A stretch of 64,000 bases of DNA from Thermosulfuriphilus ammonigenes (GCF_011207455.1 NZ_CP048877.1:302576-366575); one strand, 5' to 3'. Shown: positions 44,420-54,246, numbered from the stretch's first letter. Translations and numbers: made by a program. The notes: generated from the sequence alone by a model not told the origin.

Positions 44420-44836
44420 TCAAGCAGCCCCCTGCTTCCAGAGAGGCTCAAGGGAAAGAAGGGTGGCCTCCAGATCCCTGGCGGCCTGAATAAAAGGGCC
44501 GGCGTCAAGCCGCGGAGAATACAAAAAGACAATCCGCTCCGGAGATATCTCCAGTTCTTCCAAAATCTTCTTAAGGTGTTGAACTCTCATGGCTGCCCGC
44601 TTGCTTCCGGCCGCATTATGACACTGCCCCTCTTCACAGCCTACCACCAGAACCCCTTCAGCCCCCTGATGAAAGGCCTTCAAAACCTCAGCTGGCTCCA
44701 AACGGCCGGAACAGGCCAAAGGACGGATCTCCAGCCCTCGGGGGGCATCAGGAATAAGACGGATCTCCTCGGTCGAATCAGGGACACTATAACGACAGCA
44801 AAAAGCAACAATTCTAGGCCAGATCGGCTGTTCCAT
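44420..44836 (-). CDS. MvhD-like hydrogenase iron-sulfur subunit, divergent copy
   Basis: A 138-residue protein starting at ATG 44836 behind AGGAGAGG. Two of the three MvhD motifs are clear: LACSGRLEP and GVLVVGCEEGQCHNAAGSKRAAMRVQHLKKIL. The first motif is altered, FCCRYSVPDSTEEI in place of the usual CxWCxYxGAD. MvhD is the [2Fe-2S] protein that carries electrons into HdrA. A second, weakened copy beside a canonical selenocysteine MvhD suggests a structural or branch-specific role. Confidence 0.8.
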   Translation of the reverse strand: MEQPIWPRIVAFCCRYSVPDSTEEIRLIPDAPRGLEIRPLACSGRLEPAEVLKAFHQGAEGVLVVGCEEGQCHNAAGSKRAAMRVQHLKKILEELEISPERIVFLYSPRLDAGPFIQAARDLEATLLSLEPLWKQGAA

Positions 44837-44846
44837 CTTCCCTCTC

Positions 44847-45407
44847 CTAGGCATCCTGAAACTGCCCCACGGTCTCCTCAGGGGCCTTTTTGAGCTTTAT
44901 GGTCTGGGCCGGACACTCAATCACACAAATACCGCAGGCCCGGCATAATTTTTCATCAATGACAGCGTAACCATCCTTGACCACCCTAGGAGCCCCAAAG
45001 GGACAGACCCGGACACAAGTCAGACAGGCCACACAGTGTTCGGGATCCACTACGGCCAACTTGCCCCACTCAAAAAGCCTTTCTTTGGTAACCAGGCCTC
45101 TCCTCCGGGCCATCTCCCTTAAGGCAGCGATTACCTTGGCCGGAGCCACCTCCTGAGGACAGACCGGAAGGCAGGATTCACATTGGGAACACTCCCAGAT
45201 CATCTCTCCAGCCACAAGCTGCTCTTCCAAGCCCAAGGAGACCATATGAACAATTTTGCGAGGATCAAAGCCCTGGCTGGCTCGGGAGACCGGGCATATC
45301 CCCGAGCAAGCTCCACAAGTAAAGCAATAGGCTGCGGCCTCTCCGCCAGGGATGGAAGCCAGTTCCCTTAAAAAATCCTTTTTCAGCTCTTTGGGCGCAA
45401 TAGTCAT
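44847..45407 (-). CDS. hdrC: Heterodisulfide reductase subunit C-like protein with extra ferredoxin domain
   Basis: A 186-residue protein. The N-terminal 110 residues are HdrC: YCFTCGACSGICPVSR and WECSQCESCLPVCPQEVAPAKVI. The C-terminal 70 residues add a two-cluster ferredoxin (CVACLTCVRVCPFG and CRACGICVIECPAQTI) not present in methanogen HdrC. No HdrB (CCG-domain) gene lies in the cluster, so the protein probably passes electrons between HdrA and MetV rather than to a heterodisulfide. It is 3 bases after mvhD. Confidence 0.88.
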   Translation of the reverse strand: MTIAPKELKKDFLRELASIPGGEAAAYCFTCGACSGICPVSRASQGFDPRKIVHMVSLGLEEQLVAGEMIWECSQCESCLPVCPQEVAPAKVIAALREMARRRGLVTKERLFEWGKLAVVDPEHCVACLTCVRVCPFGAPRVVKDGYAVIDEKLCRACGICVIECPAQTIKLKKAPEETVGQFQDA

Positions 45408-45410
45408 AGC

Positions 45411-46175
45411 CTAAGCCCCCTCTTTTCTGGCCAAGGCGTAGCGGCCGTCTTCCTGGACAAGAACCTTTCTCTTGACCAGGGCCGCCAAAAGCTCCGAAAG
45501 CTCCTCCTCTTCAGCCCCCAAAGTGCTGGCCAGCTCACTGAGATCTTTGGGGCCCTTAGCCAGAAGAAGCTTTGCTCCCTCTGTTAGGGTTTCCGAACGC
45601 AAAGTCTTAAGGAGCTTGCTCTCCACCTTGGCGGCCAGGTGTTTGGGATCATAGTTGCCTTCTTTCTTTATCTCCCGGGCTAGATTGCCGTATAGACTGC
45701 GCAACCTGGTAGATTCCATGGCCCGGCGGGCCGCCTCCAGACGAAGAGCCAAAGCTTCTTCGGCAACACCCTCTTTGTCCCCCAAGGGACCGAGGTCTTT
45801 TATTTTCTGGGTAAATCCAGTCACCAGCTGGACAAACCGGGGAGCCTCCGCAGCCGAGGCCCACTCCAGAGTAAAACGCTCCGGACTAACCCCGGCTATC
45901 TCCAAAAGCCTTCGACTGACCTCAGCCATTATTAAAGCTTCGTAATTACCAGACTGGTAATGACATTCGTTCAGGTGTCACCCGCCGGCAAAGACCCCAT
46001 CAGCTCCGACCCGGAACCCCTCAACAATAAAGCGGGGATCCAGGCGGCCGGTACACATCACTCGGATGACCCGAATGTTTGGGGGATACTGATAGCGGGC
46101 CACACCGGCTGAATCCGCGGCGGCGTAACAACACCAATGACAGAAGAATCCAAGTATGCGCGGATCAAAGGCCAT
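45411..46175 (-). CDS. mvhD: MvhD, selenocysteine-containing hydrogenase iron-sulfur subunit with winged-helix-like tail
   Basis: A 254-residue protein if the UGA at 45978-45980 is Sec66. N-terminal motifs: FFCHWCCYAAADSAG, MCTGRLDPRF, and ADGVFAGG-U-HLNECHYQSGNYEA, where most MvhD proteins have Cys (GCH...CHY). Residues 80-150 complete MvhD (RFTLEWASAAEAPRFVQLVTGF). The last 100 residues are an extension with a predicted winged helix (GPKDLSELASTLGAEEEELSELLAALVKRKVLV). Sec at this position is known in VhuD of Methanococcus. It lies between hdrA and hdrC. Confidence 0.88.
45945..45980 (-). promoter_or_regulatory. SECIS-like hairpin of mvhD
   Basis: Sixteen bases after the UGA, ATTACC and GGTAAT form a perfect 6-base stem with loop AGTCT. 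The loop resembles the GGUCU of bacterial SECIS elements, with A for the first G. Confidence 0.72.
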
Positions 46176-46196
46176 ACGCTCAACCTCACTCTCGTT

Positions 46197-49100
46197 TTAG
46201 GCCGCCTGCTGGGCCTTCTTTTCTACCACCTTCTCTCGCCCAAAGGCGTCAATCTGGGCAAAGATGCTTTCATCAGTAAAGCCTCCCATAGAGATGGCCA
46301 GGGTTGGACAATGGCTGGCACAGATACCACATCCTTTGCAGGAGGCAGCAATGGTCTGGGCTTTGCGCCGCTTGCCCACCTTGACCATCTCAATGGCCTT
46401 GTATGGACAGAGGCTGACACAAATTCCACAACCGATACACTTTTCTTGATTGACCCGGGAGACCAAAGGAGCCACACTTACTGAGCCCTTGGCCAAAGGA
46501 ATAGCGGCCTTTCCGGCTGCTGCCCGGGCCTGGGCCAAAGTCTCCTCAAGGGGCTTGGGGGAGTGGGCCAGCCCACAAATGTAGATCCCATCCACGGCCA
46601 CCTCTACAGGCTTTAGTTTGACATGAGCCTCGAGGAAAAAGCCCTCTCTGGTAAGGGGAGCCTTAAGGAGGCGAGCCAGAGGCTCATTGTCTGCAGGAGC
46701 AATTCCTGTAGAGAGCACAAGGTAACTGGGCTGGATAACTATATCCTCCCCAAGGAGAGAATCATGGAAGGTAACCCGCAGGGCCCCTCGGGAAACCTGC
46801 TCCACTTTTGGTTCGTTCTCCTTGCTATAGCGCACAAAGACAATCCCCTTGGCCCGAGCTTCGCGGTAGGCATCCTCACTAAAGCCGTATGTTCTCATAT
46901 CGCGATGAAGGATAAAGATACGGGCCTCTGGGTTAAGCTCTTTGAGACGCAGGGCGTTCTTAACCGCCTGCTGACAGCAGACCTTACTACAATATGAAAG
47001 CCCCTGGCCTCGAGAGCCCACACACTGAATCATGACAATATCTTTGGCCTTGGCCATAGTTTTTGGAGAAGACTTAAGGAGCCTTTCCAGATCAAGCTGG
47101 GTAATCACCCGTTTGTTTTGGCCGTAGAGATACTCACTGGGCTGATAAGGCTGGCCACCGGTGGCCACAATAATCACCCCGTGGTTGACCATCTCTGTTC
47201 CTTTAGCCGAGGCGATAGTAGAAGTAAAGTTACCTACATATCCAGAGATACTCTCCACCGTGGCCTCGGTGAAGACCTTAATCAGCTTGTGTCTCTTGAC
47301 CTTCTTTTCCAGCTCGGCCAGAAGGGCTTGGGGATCCTCTCCCCCTAAACCGGCAGTAAGATAACGAAGATTGCCTCCCAGCTTCTTCTCCTTCTCAACC
47401 AGGAAGCACTTAAAGCCCTGCTCGGCCAAGGAGAGAGCCGCCGTCATCCCTGCGGCTCCACCGCCAATGACCAGAGCGGCCGGTGTTACAGGGACACTTT
47501 GGAGCTCAAGGGGCTCTAGCTCCAAGGCCTTGGCCACAGCCATCCGTACCAGATCTTTGGCCTTCTCGGTAGCCGCTTCGGGCTCATTGGCATGAACCCA
47601 GGCACACTGATCCCGAATGTTAGCCAGATCAAAAAGGGCCGGATTAAGACCGGCGTCCCTTAGAGTCTCCTGGAAAAGGGGTTCGTGGGTCCTGGGAGTA
47701 CAGGCCGCCACCACAACCCGATTTAGACGAAGATCACGGATCTTCTCTACCATAGACTGCTGGGTATCCTGAGAGCAGGCATAGACGACGTTTTCGGCGT
47801 GAACCACTCCCGGAAGCTGGGCCGCGTATCTCATGACCTCGGCCACATCCACCACTCCAGCGATATTAATCCCACAGTGACAGACAAAGACCCCTACCCG
47901 CGGCTCTTCTCTCTCTAGGGCCTCATCTTCTTCCGGATAGACCTTTTCAATGATCTCCTGACCTCGGGCCTCCTTCAGAAGCTCCGAGGCCGCTGCCGCC
48001 ACTCCCGAAGCCTGAGTGACACTTTCGGGAATATCCTTAGGCCCCTGAAAGGCCCCAATAACAAAGACCCCCGGACGACTGGTCTCAAGAGGACGGCCCA
48101 TATCAGTAGCAGCAAACCTGTACTTATTAAGGTCGATCCCGGTGATCTCGGCGATCTTTTCGGCATCTTCAGGCGGAGCCAAGCCCACCGAGAGAACAAC
48201 CATGTCAAAGACCTCGGTATGATGACGGCCATCTTCAGTCACATAATGGAGTAAAAGATGGCGGCCAACCTGCTCCACCTTAGGTACCCGGGCATAGTGG
48301 ATCCTGAGGCCATACTTTTCGATCGCCATTTCTCTGGCCTCATCAAAACCCTTACCCTGGGTCCGGATATCCATGTAGAAGAGGGCCATCTCTACATCCG
48401 GATCATGTTCTTTAACCACCGAGGCCTCTTTGATGGCATACATACAGCAGACACTTGAACAGTAGCCCTGCCCACAGGAGACATCCCGGGAGCCAATACA
48501 CTGGAGGAAGGCAATCTTTTTGGGGTGGGTCAGGTCAGATGGCCTGAGAATAGCCCCCTCTGTAGGCCCGGAGGCGCACATAAGGCGTTCGAGCTCAAGA
48601 CTGGTAACCACATCCGGATACTTTCCATAGCCGTACCTGGCTAGAACCTCCTCCGAAACCCGACCGAAACCGGTAGCTAAAACCACGGCTCCAACTTCTA
48701 ACTCAACTTCCTCGGGCTGCTGTTCAAAGTCAATGGCTTTAGCCGGACAGACATTGGTGCATATACGACAGGTCTCGTGCTGAAGATAGAAACACTCTCC
48801 AGCATCTATATAATAGGTTGTAGGTACGGCCTGGGCGTAATCAATGTGGGCCGCCCGGGTGATGTCTAAGCGCTCATTGTAGAGATCAACCACCGGACGG
48901 GGACAATACATCGTACAAAGACCGCAGGCGGTACATTTATCGGCATCAACATAACGGGGCTTTTTGAAAACCCTGGCCCTAAAGGCCCCCGGGGCACCCT
49001 CAAGGGATCTTAGCTCGGCATTGGTAATGATTTCGATATTGGGAGACCGACCGGCCTCCACCAGTTTGGGCGCCAGAATTCAGAGACTACAGTCGTTGGT

Positions 49101-49256
49101 CGGGAAGGTCTTATCCAGCTGGGCCATTACCCCGCCAACAGAGGCGGCCTTATCCACCAGATAGACGTAAAAACCCAGCTCAGAGATATCCAGAGCCGCC
49201 TGAACTCCGGCTACTCCCCCTCCCAGAACCAGGACAGAACCTTTCTTTTCGGCCAT
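46197..49256 (-). CDS. hdrA: HdrA, selenocysteine-containing tandem (double) heterodisulfide reductase flavoprotein
   Basis: A 1019-residue protein if the UGA at 49080-49082 is Sec59. It starts MAEKKGSVLVLGGGVAGVQA and reads FPTNDCSL-U-ILAPKLVEAG, where HdrA usually has Cys. Residues 60-385 carry two ferredoxin motifs (CTACGLCTMYCP, CRICTNVCPAKAID) and the flavin half. From about 390 a second HdrA begins (PRVGVFVCHCGINIAG, then VIGGGAAGMTAALSLAEQG) and ends with two ferredoxin motifs (CIGCGICVSLCPYKAIE, CKGCGICASHCPTLAIS). Such a double HdrA has two flavins. HdrA is the flavin-based bifurcation hub; in this cluster it probably drives MetVF. Confidence 0.88.
49042..49082 (-). promoter_or_regulatory. 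SECIS-like hairpin of hdrA
   Basis: Twenty bases after the UGA, GGAGGCC pairs with GGTCTCC (one G-U) around loop GGTC. The stem length and distance fall in the range of bacterial SECIS elements, and GG is present in the loop. Confidence 0.7.
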
Positions 49257-49334
49257 ATTACACTCCTGCAGTTCTCATTGTATAAGGGCCGGTTTTACCC
49301 GGCCCCGAAAAGAGAATCAAGGCCAAAAGCCCTT

Positions 49335-51326
49335 TTAGGTTGTCGGTCCGTGACACCCTACGCCCTGAAGTGGGGTGTCAAGCTGGCGCCTCATAGCCAT
49401 ATCAAAGAGGACGCGCTCCCGCTTCTTATCAAGGCCTAGGGCCTTTCTCTTTTGACGAATCTGATCAATCATAATGGAGGCAAAATCCTTGGCCTCCTTG
49501 GCCAAAAACCAGCGGGCTCCGTAGATTTCCTCCATCTCCTTAAAAAGATGATCCGTAGCCTCTTGAGACTTGGTGGTCGGAAAGGTAGGACCAAAGACAA
49601 CCGAAGCCCCGCTAGCCACAAAATACTGACCAATGGCTATAGCCTTCTCACTCATCCACTGAGGAGCACAACCAATGGCCGGAAGATCACTGATATCCTC
49701 TCCCAGGCCACCGGTGCGAACCATCTCGGTAGCGGCGATGAGAATCCGGCTGTTGTCCACACAAGAGCCCATATGAAGCACCGGCGGACAGCCGACAGCC
49801 TCCAGAACCTCCCTCAGCCCCTCACCGGCCAGCTCCGCAGCCTCTGGAGAAAGAAGGCCAGCCCGGCCAAGGCCGGTTGCCGCACAACCGGTGGTCAGCA
49901 CCAAGACGTTATTAGCAATGAGCTCTTTGGCCAGCTCTACGTGGACCTCATCCTGAATCCGGAAGTTATCACAGCCGACAATGGCCGCCACCCCGAGGAT
50001 GCGACCGTTGATGATGTTGTCGTTAAGGGGCTTATAAGAAGCCCGGAAGCGTCCACCCTGGATATAAAGGATGGTCTCATGACTAAACCCGGCAACCACG
50101 TCCATCTTGGCCTTGGGGATATAGACCTTGCCCCGCTTAGGAAAACGAGCAATGGCCCGACGGACAATATCCTTGGCCACCTCTAAGGCCCGATGATGAT
50201 CAAAGGGAACATGAGTCGCCCCGACAATTTCGGCCCGATCACTGGTGGTAATTACCTCGGTGTGGAAACAGCGGGCAATCTCCGGAAGAGACTGCATGAC
50301 ACACTGAACATCAACCACCATGGCCTCAACGGCTCCGGTGGTCAGGGCAATCTCTTGCTGAACAAAGCTACCAGCAATAGGGATCCCGCGACGCATGAGG
50401 ATCTCATTGCCGGTGCAGCATATTCCAGCCAGGTTGATCCCTTTGGCCCCGACCTTCTTGGCCTCGGCAATTATTTCCGGATCCTGAGCCGCCATGGCCA
50501 AGGCCTCAGCCAAAACAGGCTCATGACCATGAACCGTAATATTGACCATGTCCTCCTTCAGGACTCCCAGGTTGACCACCGTCCGAATGGGCACTGGGGT
50601 GCCAAACATTATGTCCTGAAGTTCTGTGGCCAGCATGGACCCGCCCCAGCCGTCAGCCAAAGCACACCGAGCAGCCTGGCGGAATATATGGCGAAAATCC
50701 TGATCCACCCCCATATGGGTTCGGTGCATGGTCTCCACCACTTCACGATCAATACCCCGAGGCACCACTCCCAGCTCCTGCCAAATTTCCTGGCGCTTTT
50801 GAGGAGCCCGACGTATAAAATGAAGGCTCCCCTCCTGCTTACCAAACTCCGCCAGGGCCGTCTCTCCCACCTCAAGGGCTAGCTGCTGAATGTCCTTCTC
50901 GGCGGGGTCTATGCCCAGCCAGGCAGCCATCCGGCGAAGTTTGAGGGTGTCTTTTATCTCGTAAGGGGTCTCCCCCTTTGCCGTAGCAATAAAGGCCAGG
51001 ACTGTCTCCCGGGCATGATCAGAGTGAGAAGCCGTACCGGCAGCCACTATCCGAGCGAAGTTGCGAGCCGCTACCGTAGAGGCGGTGGCCCCGCAGATGC
51101 CAATCATCTCCTCCACACCTTCGATAATCTGACAAGGCCCCATATTGCAGTTACGGCAACATGTCCCACCCTGGCCAAACAGACAGGGGGTAGCCCCTCG
51201 CTTCTCTACCCGGTGGGCAGCGGTGGTCACTCCCTGGGCCGGTTCCTGACAGAGAACCTCTCGGTTGACCAGGCACTGGATACTGGGACAGCCACCGTTA
51301 GACTTAAAACGCTTACTCGTATCCAT
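49335..51326 (-). CDS. cooS: Anaerobic carbon monoxide dehydrogenase catalytic subunit
   Basis: A 663-residue CooS/AcsA. The N-terminal cluster ligands are PCLFGQGGTCCRNCNMGPCQI. Later family blocks are ICCTGNEILMRRGIPIAGSFVQQE, VYIPKAKMDVVAGFSHETI, VLTTGCAATGLGRAGLLSPEA and VLHMGSCVDNSRILI. They supply the Ni-Fe-S C-cluster site. In this context it reduces CO2 to CO for acetyl-CoA synthase. It is the first gene of the cooS-hdrA-...-acsE run and has its own promoter at 51361-51389. The hdrA gene starts 78 bases downstream. Confidence 0.95.
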   Translation of the reverse strand: MDTSKRFKSNGGCPSIQCLVNREVLCQEPAQGVTTAAHRVEKRGATPCLFGQGGTCCRNCNMGPCQIIEGVEEMIGICGATASTVAARNFARIVAAGTASHSDHARETVLAFIATAKGETPYEIKDTLKLRRMAAWLGIDPAEKDIQQLALEVGETALAEFGKQEGSLHFIRRAPQKRQEIWQELGVVPRGIDREVVETMHRTHMGVDQDFRHIFRQAARCALADGWGGSMLATELQDIMFGTPVPIRTVVNLGVLKEDMVNITVHGHEPVLAEALAMAAQDPEIIAEAKKVGAKGINLAGICCTGNEILMRRGIPIAGSFVQQEIALTTGAVEAMVVDVQCVMQSLPEIARCFHTEVITTSDRAEIVGATHVPFDHHRALEVAKDIVRRAIARFPKRGKVYIPKAKMDVVAGFSHETILYIQGGRFRASYKPLNDNIINGRILGVAAIVGCDNFRIQDEVHVELAKELIANNVLVLTTGCAATGLGRAGLLSPEAAELAGEGLREVLEAVGCPPVLHMGSCVDNSRILIAATEMVRTGGLGEDISDLPAIGCAPQWMSEKAIAIGQYFVASGASVVFGPTFPTTKSQEATDHLFKEMEEIYGARWFLAKEAKDFASIMIDQIRQKRKALGLDKKRERVLFDMAMRRQLDTPLQGVGCHGPTT

Positions 51327-51360
51327 CAGACTTGCCCCCTTTTAATAAATGTGGAGGGTT

Positions 51361-51389
51361 AACCTAAAATGATTCTAAGAATTAGTCAA
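51361..51389 (-). promoter_or_regulatory. Promoter of the cooS operon
   Basis: Minus-strand TTGACT (51384-51389) and TAGGTT (51361-51366), spacer 17. The block covering the -10 box (51358-51374) matches 14 of 17 bases of the fhs promoter block at 54296-54312 at nearly the same distance from the -35, suggesting shared control. Confidence 0.6.
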
Positions 51390-51393
51390 TATT

Positions 51394-52293
51394 TCAGGCC
51401 ACTTCGCTGGGGAGACCGGCCCACATTTTGGCCGATTCAAGGGTGTTTTTCATGAGCATGGTGATGGTCATTGGCCCAACACCACCAGGGACAGGAGTTA
51501 TGGCCGCAGCCTTTTCCTTAACAGAATCAAAGTCCACATCGCCACAGAGGATAGCCTTTCCTTCAGGGGTGGTGCCAATACGATTAACCCCAACATCAAT
51601 AACCACTACCCCCTCTTTGACCATATCAGCGGTGATAACCTTGGGCCGGCCAGCCGCCACAATGAGTATGTCGGCCCGGCGAGTATGAAAAGAAAGGTCT
51701 TTAGTCCCGGTATGACAGACAGTCACCGTGGCGTTACCCACCGGCTTTCTCTTCTGAATAAGAAGATTGGCAATAGGTTTGCCGACGATGTTGCTTCGGC
51801 CCACCACCACCGCCTCAGCTCCAGAAACTTCCACTCCAGCCCGGTCAAGAAGAACCAAAATTCCGTGAGGGGTACAAGGCAGAAAACAGGGCTCCCCGAT
51901 GACCATCTTACCTACGTTTACAGGGTGGAAACCATCGACATCCTTGCGTGGATCAATGGCGTAGATGACCTTGCGCTCGTCAATGTGGCGCGGGAGAGGA
52001 AGCTGAACCAGGATACCATGAATGGCCGGATCATCATTGTATTTTTTAATAAGCGAAAGGAGGGCCTCCTCAGTAATATCCTCTGGCTGGTTGTCCTGAA
52101 TGGAGTGGAACCCAAGCTCGTGAGCTGCCCGCTGCTTGGCTGTGACATAGGAGACAGAGGCCGGATTGTCCCCAACCAGAATGGTCACCAAACCCGGCAC
52201 AATTCCATGCTTTTCTTTAAGCTCAGACACCTCGGCCTTAAGGGCTTCACGAATCTCCTTGGCGATATCCTTGCCGCTAATAATCTTTGCCGC
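51394..52293 (-). CDS. folD: Bifunctional methylene-THF dehydrogenase/methenyl-THF cyclohydrolase FolD
   Basis: A 299-residue protein from GTG 52293, 8 bases after GGGGGAGG; an ATG 78 bases earlier adds an unrelated-looking extension. Signatures: VTILVGDNPASVSYVTAKQRAAHELGF (with the catalytic Tyr/Lys in YVTAK), ILVQLPLPRHIDERKVIYAIDPRKDVDGFHP, VVGRSNIVGKPIANLLI, and PVPGGVGPMTITMLMKNTLESAK. It turns formyl/methenyl-THF into methylene-THF with NAD(P)H, feeding MetF. Confidence 0.94.
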   Translation of the reverse strand, partial: AAKIISGKDIAKEIREALKAEVSELKEKHGIVPGLVTILVGDNPASVSYVTAKQRAAHELGFHSIQDNQPEDITEEALLSLIKKYNDDPAIHGILVQLPLPRHIDERKVIYAIDPRKDVDGFHPVNVGKMVIGEPCFLPCTPHGILVLLDRAGVEVSGAEAVVVGRSNIVGKPIANLLIQKRKPVGNATVTVCHTGTKDLSFHTRRADILIVAAGRPKVITADMVKEGVVVIDVGVNRIGTTPEGKAILCGDVDFDSVKEKAAAITPVPGGVGPMTITMLMKNTLESAKMWAGLPSEVA

Positions 52294-52432
52294 CACTTCC
52301 TGTACCTCCCCCAGGTTTAAGACTTTAGACCCGCAAAAGGGCCATATCTTTAGTTGCGAAATACATGCCAAAGAGTATCCAGAAAAAACAAATGTTTTTA
52401 TCAGATGTTAAACAACACCCAGAAATTAGAGC

Positions 52433-52471
52433 CACACCACTGTCGGGAATTTTCTCCCCGACAGTGGTGTG
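52433..52471. terminator. 15-base perfect hairpin between fhs and folD
   Basis: CACACCACTGTCGGG and CCCGACAGTGGTGTG flank a 9-base loop. It begins 11 bases after the fhs stop. No T run follows on either strand, so it is either a Rho-aided terminator, an RNA-stability barrier, or a processing site separating fhs from folD. Confidence 0.55.
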
Positions 52472-52482
52472 AAATTCCCCAC

Positions 52483-54246
52483 CTAAAAGAGACCGGTTAC
52501 CTTCCCAGTCTCCACATCCACATCAATGCGCCGATAGGCAGGGTCAGAGGCCGTACCCGGCATGAGACTAATGGTACCGGCCACAGGGACGACAAAGCCC
52601 GCCCCTCGATAGATGAGGATGTCACGCACCGGAAGGACCCAACCCTTGGGCACCCCCTTAAGGTTAGGATCATGAGAAAGAGAAAGATGGGTTTTGACCA
52701 TGCAGGTGCCCAGTTTGCGAAGCTCGGGATCGGCGTCGATGATCTGAATCTTCTTTTCGGCCTCCGGGGAGTAGGTAACTCCGTCGGCACCATAGACTTC
52801 CTTGGCGATTCGTTCGATCCGGTCCTTAAGAGGCATATCAAGATCATAGAGGAAACGGAAGTTGACCGGCTCCTCGCAGGCATCTACCACGGCATCGGCC
52901 AACTCTAGGGCTCCTTCACCACCCTTTAACCAGTGTTCGGAGACCGCCACTCGGGCCCCAGCCTCTTCGCAGATCCGCCGCACGGCATCGATCTCAGCCT
53001 TGGTATCGGTATAGAAGGCATTGATACAAACCACCGGGTTGGAACCGCTCTTTTTGACGGTTTCGATATGGTGGAGGAGATTGGCGCACCCTTTCTCAAC
53101 CCAGTCCACGTGTTCTTCAAGATATTCCTTGGGCATCGGCTGTCCTGGACGAGGAATAGGAGCCCCTCCATGACATTTAAGGGCCCTTATAGTGGCCACA
53201 ATAACCACACAATTGGGAACCAACCCGGAGAAGCGGCACTTAAGATTCCAGAACTTCTCAAAGCCGATATCTGCAGCAAATCCACTCTCGGTAACGTGGT
53301 AATCAGCCAGCTTAAGGCCCACATAGTCAGCAATAATGGAACTCTGGCCAATAGCGATGTTAGCAAAGGGGCCAGCATGAATGAGAACAGGCTGTCCTTC
53401 TAAGGTCTGGATCATATTGGGATTGATGGCATCCACCATCCAGGCGCACATGGCCCCGGCCACTTCTAGATCCTCGGTGGTGATGGGATTTCCATACTTA
53501 TCAAAGGCAACGACGATTCGGCCAATCCGCTCCCGAAAGTCTTTAAGGTCCCGGGAAACAGCCAGAATGGCCATAACTTCACTGGCGACCGCGATCCAGA
53601 ACTTACTCTCCATGGGATAGCCGTCCATCTTTCCGCCAAGACCAATGACGATATGACGGAGGGCCTGAGCGCAGAAGTCGATCACCCAACCAAGCTCTAC
53701 CCTCTTGGGATCAATATTGAGACGCCGGAGATTCTTTTTGGCCAGGATTTCGTCATCATAGTTGGCCTCGTGCTGCATTCTGGCCGTAAGGGCCACCAGA
53801 GCTAGATTGTGGGCATTCATCACAGCATTGATATCACCGGTAAGCCCTAAGGAGAATTTATCCAAAGGAATTATCTGGGCCAGACCACCGCCGGCGGCAC
53901 TGCCCTTAATATTCATGGTGGGGCCCCCTGAAGGCTGTCTCAGGGCACCAATGACCTTTTTACCTCGTTTACCAAGCCCTTCAATGAGACCAATAGATGT
54001 CGTGGATTTTCCTTCACCTAGAGGAGTGGGGGTGATCGCCGTAACATCAATGTACTTCCCATTTGGACGATCCTTGAGACGTTCAAGAATGAGTTTGTAG
54101 TCCAGCTTGGCTACATAGTGACCGTAAGGAAGAAGTTCCTCCTTTGTCAGGCCAAGCTCATCGGCCAATTGATAGACCGTTTTCATGTGTTTTTCGCACT
54201 CGGCGGCGATCTCCCAGTCTTTCATCTTGGTTGGGTCAAGCTTCAT
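52483..54246 (-). CDS. fhs: Formate-tetrahydrofolate ligase
   Basis: A 587-residue protein of the family's normal length. ATP site [25 protein letters not shown]. Other blocks: [63 protein letters not shown], and [28 protein letters not shown]. It activates formate with ATP to formyl-THF. It has its own promoter (54299-54328) and precedes folD by 190 bases. Confidence 0.96.
   Translation of the reverse strand: MKLDPTKMKDWEIAAECEKHMKTVYQLADELGLTKEELLPYGHYVAKLDYKLILERLKDRPNGKYIDVTAITPTPLGEGKSTTSIGLIEGLGKRGKKVIGALRQPSGGPTMNIKGSAAGGGLAQIIPLDKFSLGLTGDINAVMNAHNLALVALTARMQHEANYDDEILAKKNLRRLNIDPKRVELGWVIDFCAQALRHIVIGLGGKMDGYPMESKFWIAVASEVMAILAVSRDLKDFRERIGRIVVAFDKYGNPITTEDLEVAGAMCAWMVDAINPNMIQTLEGQPVLIHAGPFANIAIGQSSIIADYVGLKLADYHVTESGFAADIGFEKFWNLKCRFSGLVPNCVVIVATIRALKCHGGAPIPRPGQPMPKEYLEEHVDWVEKGCANLLHHIETVKKSGSNPVVCINAFYTDTKAEIDAVRRICEEAGARVAVSEHWLKGGEGALELADAVVDACEEPVNFRFLYDLDMPLKDRIERIAKEVYGADGVTYSPEAEKKIQIIDADPELRKLGTCMVKTHLSLSHDPNLKGVPKGWVLPVRDILIYRGAGFVVPVAGTISLMPGTASDPAYRRIDVDVETGKVTGLF

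Noticed and set aside
45411-46175. mvhD as a frameshifted or truncated gene
   Set aside because: The frame is continuous across the UGA, which replaces a conserved Cys and is followed by a hairpin.
49083-49256. A short upstream frame before hdrA as an independent small gene
   Set aside because: It encodes the flavin-binding N-terminus of HdrA and is in frame with the rest through the UGA.
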